This document shows positions 62,616 through 64,000 of a DNA stretch of 64,000 bases, piece after piece (position 1 is the stretch's first letter; each line of letters begins with the position of its first letter). The DNA is from Haloarcula hispanica ATCC 33960 (GTDB lineage: Archaea; Halobacteriota; Halobacteria; Halobacteriales; Haloarculaceae). Under the pieces are notes generated by a model, which saw only the letters and a program-made list of their open reading frames with translations, had not been told where the DNA came from and searched no databases. The stretch covers positions 496,001 to 560,000 of the forward strand of contig NC_015948.1 in the NCBI RefSeq assembly GCF_000223905.1. Direction: 5' to 3'. A program made the position numbers and the translations under genes.

Positions 62616-63377
62616 ATGGCGGGTCGCGTCGCGGTCGTGCTCTTGCTTCTGGTTTTTGCGGGCTGTGGAGCCTTCGGCGGGGCGGAGCGACAGACGGTGA
62701 CGCCAGTTCCGGTCCCCGAGCAGTCTCAGGACGACCGGGTCGAACCCGCCCTGACCGAGAACACCGTCGATGCCAGGCGACTCGCGGCGGCCCATCGGCG
62801 TGCGACGTGGAACCGCTCGTACGTGCTGGGGATGCGGTTGTCGCTGGAATGGGGAACCCAAATCGTCAATCTCGTCGTCGAAGACAGGTATCACTACCAG
62901 TTTCGGACCGAAATTCTCGATCAGAACTACACCAAGCAGGTGTACACCAACGGGAACCGACGCTACGTCTACGACGTGCGAGCACAGGGGGCCTGGACCG
63001 CAACGAGGCGGCCAACTCCGGTCAGCGGGGTACTCGACCCCGACCCCGCGCGACTCATCGAAGCCTATCTCGCGACAAACGTCAGCGTTGAGCGACCCAG
63101 AGACGACTGCGACACCTGTCGCGTGACGCTGACGGCGACGGACCCACCGGCGGCGTTCGAACCGGCCGACAATTACAGCGCACGGGCGACTGTCCGGCCG
63201 GACGGACTCGTCCGGTCGCTCACCGTCTCGTACTGGGACCGCTCCAGAAACTCGCTGGTCAGCTACGAAATCCGGTACTCTGCAGTCGGCGAGACAACCG
63301 TTTCCCGACCGACGTGGGTCCGAAAGCGCTGGGGGAACGCGACAGACAGCGACCCCGAACTGTCCGACAGCCAGTGA
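62616..63377 (+). CDS. Lipoprotein, function unknown
   Basis: 253-residue protein with Sec-type lipoprotein signal MAGRVAVVLLLLVFAGCG (lipobox FAGC). The mature part is beta-rich, e.g. TKQVYTNGNRRYVYDVRAQ, and contains DDCDTCRVTLTATDPP with two Cys. Resembles haloarchaeal lipoproteins with LolA/LppX-like character, but this is a weak resemblance. Exported and anchored at the membrane outer face. Confidence 0.75.
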   Translation: MAGRVAVVLLLLVFAGCGAFGGAERQTVTPVPVPEQSQDDRVEPALTENTVDARRLAAAHRRATWNRSYVLGMRLSLEWGTQIVNLVVEDRYHYQFRTEILDQNYTKQVYTNGNRRYVYDVRAQGAWTATRRPTPVSGVLDPDPARLIEAYLATNVSVERPRDDCDTCRVTLTATDPPAAFEPADNYSARATVRPDGLVRSLTVSYWDRSRNSLVSYEIRYSAVGETTVSRPTWVRKRWGNATDSDPELSDSQ

Positions 63378-63464
63378 CTCGCCGCTGTCGGTCGATTTCC
63401 CGAAATCAGCCGTCTGACTGTTGTCTGACGGTGTTATATGATGGTTGCGGTGTTGTAACTGTGT

Positions 63465-63695
63465 ATGGCTATACGTGAGGGAGAGTTCGAGCGCATCCTG
63501 ACAGTGCTCGAAGAAGCTGACACCGACGGCACGCTGACGGCCCGCGAGATCTGTGACCTGCTCGAAGAGCACGACGAGGCGTTCGGGAGTGCCCACCGGG
63601 TAGCGACTGTCCTCGGTCGCCGTGCGCAGTCCGGCGAGGTCGAGGTCATTCAGGGCCAGCCCTACCGGTATCGCGTTCCCGACCGCGACAACTGA
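63465..63695 (+). CDS. Small winged-helix-like protein
   Basis: 76-residue protein, MAIREGEFERILTVLEEADTDGTLTAREICDLLEEHDEAFGSAHRVATVLGRRAQSGEVEVIQGQPYRYRV, folding as a winged helix (LTAREICDLLEE and HRVATVLGRRAQSG) with wing EVIQGQPYRYR. Possibly a small DNA-binding protein. Starts at 63465. Confidence 0.7.
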   Translation: MAIREGEFERILTVLEEADTDGTLTAREICDLLEEHDEAFGSAHRVATVLGRRAQSGEVEVIQGQPYRYRVPDRDN

Positions 63696-63756
63696 CGCCT
63701 CTCAGCACCGCTGCCGTCGGAATTCTAACTTGTGGCTTCTCTGTGAGACAGCCAAT

Positions 63757-63773
63757 CGTATGACACTCATACG
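63757..63773. promoter_or_regulatory. 17-bp palindrome upstream of carB
   Basis: CGTATGA-CAC-TCATACG is a perfect 7-bp inverted repeat. It lies 49-65 bases upstream of the carB TATA box. Candidate operator for a pyrimidine- or arginine-related regulator, or a hairpin. Confidence 0.45.
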
Positions 63774-63821
63774 TTACGATATTCGAAATTAGGCTTCGAG
63801 CTTCGCATTGTTTCGCCGGGC

Positions 63822-63827
63822 TTATTA
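63822..63827 (+). promoter_or_regulatory. TATA box of carB (leaderless)
   Basis: TTATTA centred 27 bases before the ATG at 63852, so transcription should begin at or near the start codon. Confidence 0.5.
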
Positions 63828-63851
63828 CGATGTATAGACTCCGCTCGTACA

Positions 63852-64000
63852 ATGACAGCGGACGAGGACCGTACAATCCTACTCATCGGCAGCGGCCCGA
63901 TCAAGATCGGACAGGCGGCCGAGTTCGATTACTCCGGCGCACAGGCGTGTCGTGCCCTTCAGGAAGAGGGTGCCCGCGTCGTGCTCGTGAACTCGAACCC
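63852..64000 (+). CDS. carB: Carbamoyl-phosphate synthase large subunit (partial, 5' end)
   Basis: Only the first 49 codons are in the window. The start [29 protein letters not shown] is the highly conserved CarB N terminus, including GSGPIKIGQ. The full enzyme makes carbamoyl phosphate for pyrimidine and arginine synthesis. The gene runs off the right edge. Confidence 0.95.
   Translation, partial: MTADEDRTILLIGSGPIKIGQAAEFDYSGAQACRALQEEGARVVLVNSN

Noticed and set aside
1..64000. CRISPR arrays or rRNA genes
   Set aside because: No regularly spaced repeats of 24-37 bases and no rRNA-like conserved segments were seen.

Overview
This window is a high-GC, acidic-proteome haloarchaeal chromosome segment. 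The gene content best fits Haloarcula or a close relative: CetZ tubulins, a halocyanin, HalX and HalOD1 signalling domains, TrmB and RosR-like regulators, NreA with a PCNA-binding tail, and TATA boxes centred about 26-28 bases before many start codons (leaderless transcripts). The genus is inferred from gene content, not proven. About 80 protein genes, two tRNAs and one insertion sequence are called. No rRNA or CRISPR array was seen.

Layout. 1-6.2 kb: the start of a CetZ gene, an NAD-binding epimerase-like protein, thymidylate kinase, a TrkA protein flanked by two stand-alone Lrp ligand-binding (RAM) proteins, and tRNA-Leu(UAA). 6.2-13.2 kb: a five-gene peptide/nickel-type ABC importer operon read leftward. 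13.4-20.3 kb: metabolism, including a P450-type ferredoxin, a MOSC protein, cyclophilin, a TrpD-like protein, a fused siroheme decarboxylase (AhbA-AhbB), a HalX response regulator and MptA. 20.5-21.6 kb: an IS630-type element whose transposase needs a -1 frameshift. 21.6-26.2 kb: a TrmB regulator, a YyaL-like thioredoxin-fold protein, a cytochrome P450 and FxsA. 26.3-29.6 kb: tRNA-Ile(GAU) followed by a lower-GC accessory stretch. 29.6-41.6 kb: NreA, RNase HI, a RosR-like regulator, pyrophosphatase, a phosphodiesterase, a second CetZ, halocyanin and a MazG-like protein. 41.6-48.9 kb: dnaJ, dnaK and grpE, with 3.4 kb of small regulatory genes between dnaJ and dnaK. 49-56.9 kb: truB-cmk-DUF106-adk, a peroxiredoxin, homoserine kinase and a large membrane histidine kinase. 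57-64 kb: two FAD oxidoreductases, haloarchaeal hypotheticals and the start of carB.

How the genes fit together. The ABC operon imports peptides or a similar solute. The grpE/dnaK/dnaJ set is the Hsp70 chaperone machine. truB-cmk-DUF106-adk is a conserved archaeal housekeeping group. AhbAB makes the heme precursor didecarbosiroheme. The P450 needs heme, and the three-cysteine ferredoxin is the type that feeds P450s, though it lies 10 kb away.

The most interesting unexplained items are: a 63-bp repeat with a conserved hairpin present twice in opposite orientation (84% identity), both copies in likely accessory DNA; the interrupted dnaK-dnaJ locus, with an in-frame open extension and two perfect hairpins behind dnaK; several exact palindromes in promoters (trkA, rosR-like gene, carB); and a membrane insertase (DUF106) that appears to carry a winged-helix domain at its N terminus. 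I did not find a clear multi-gene system that is entirely new.
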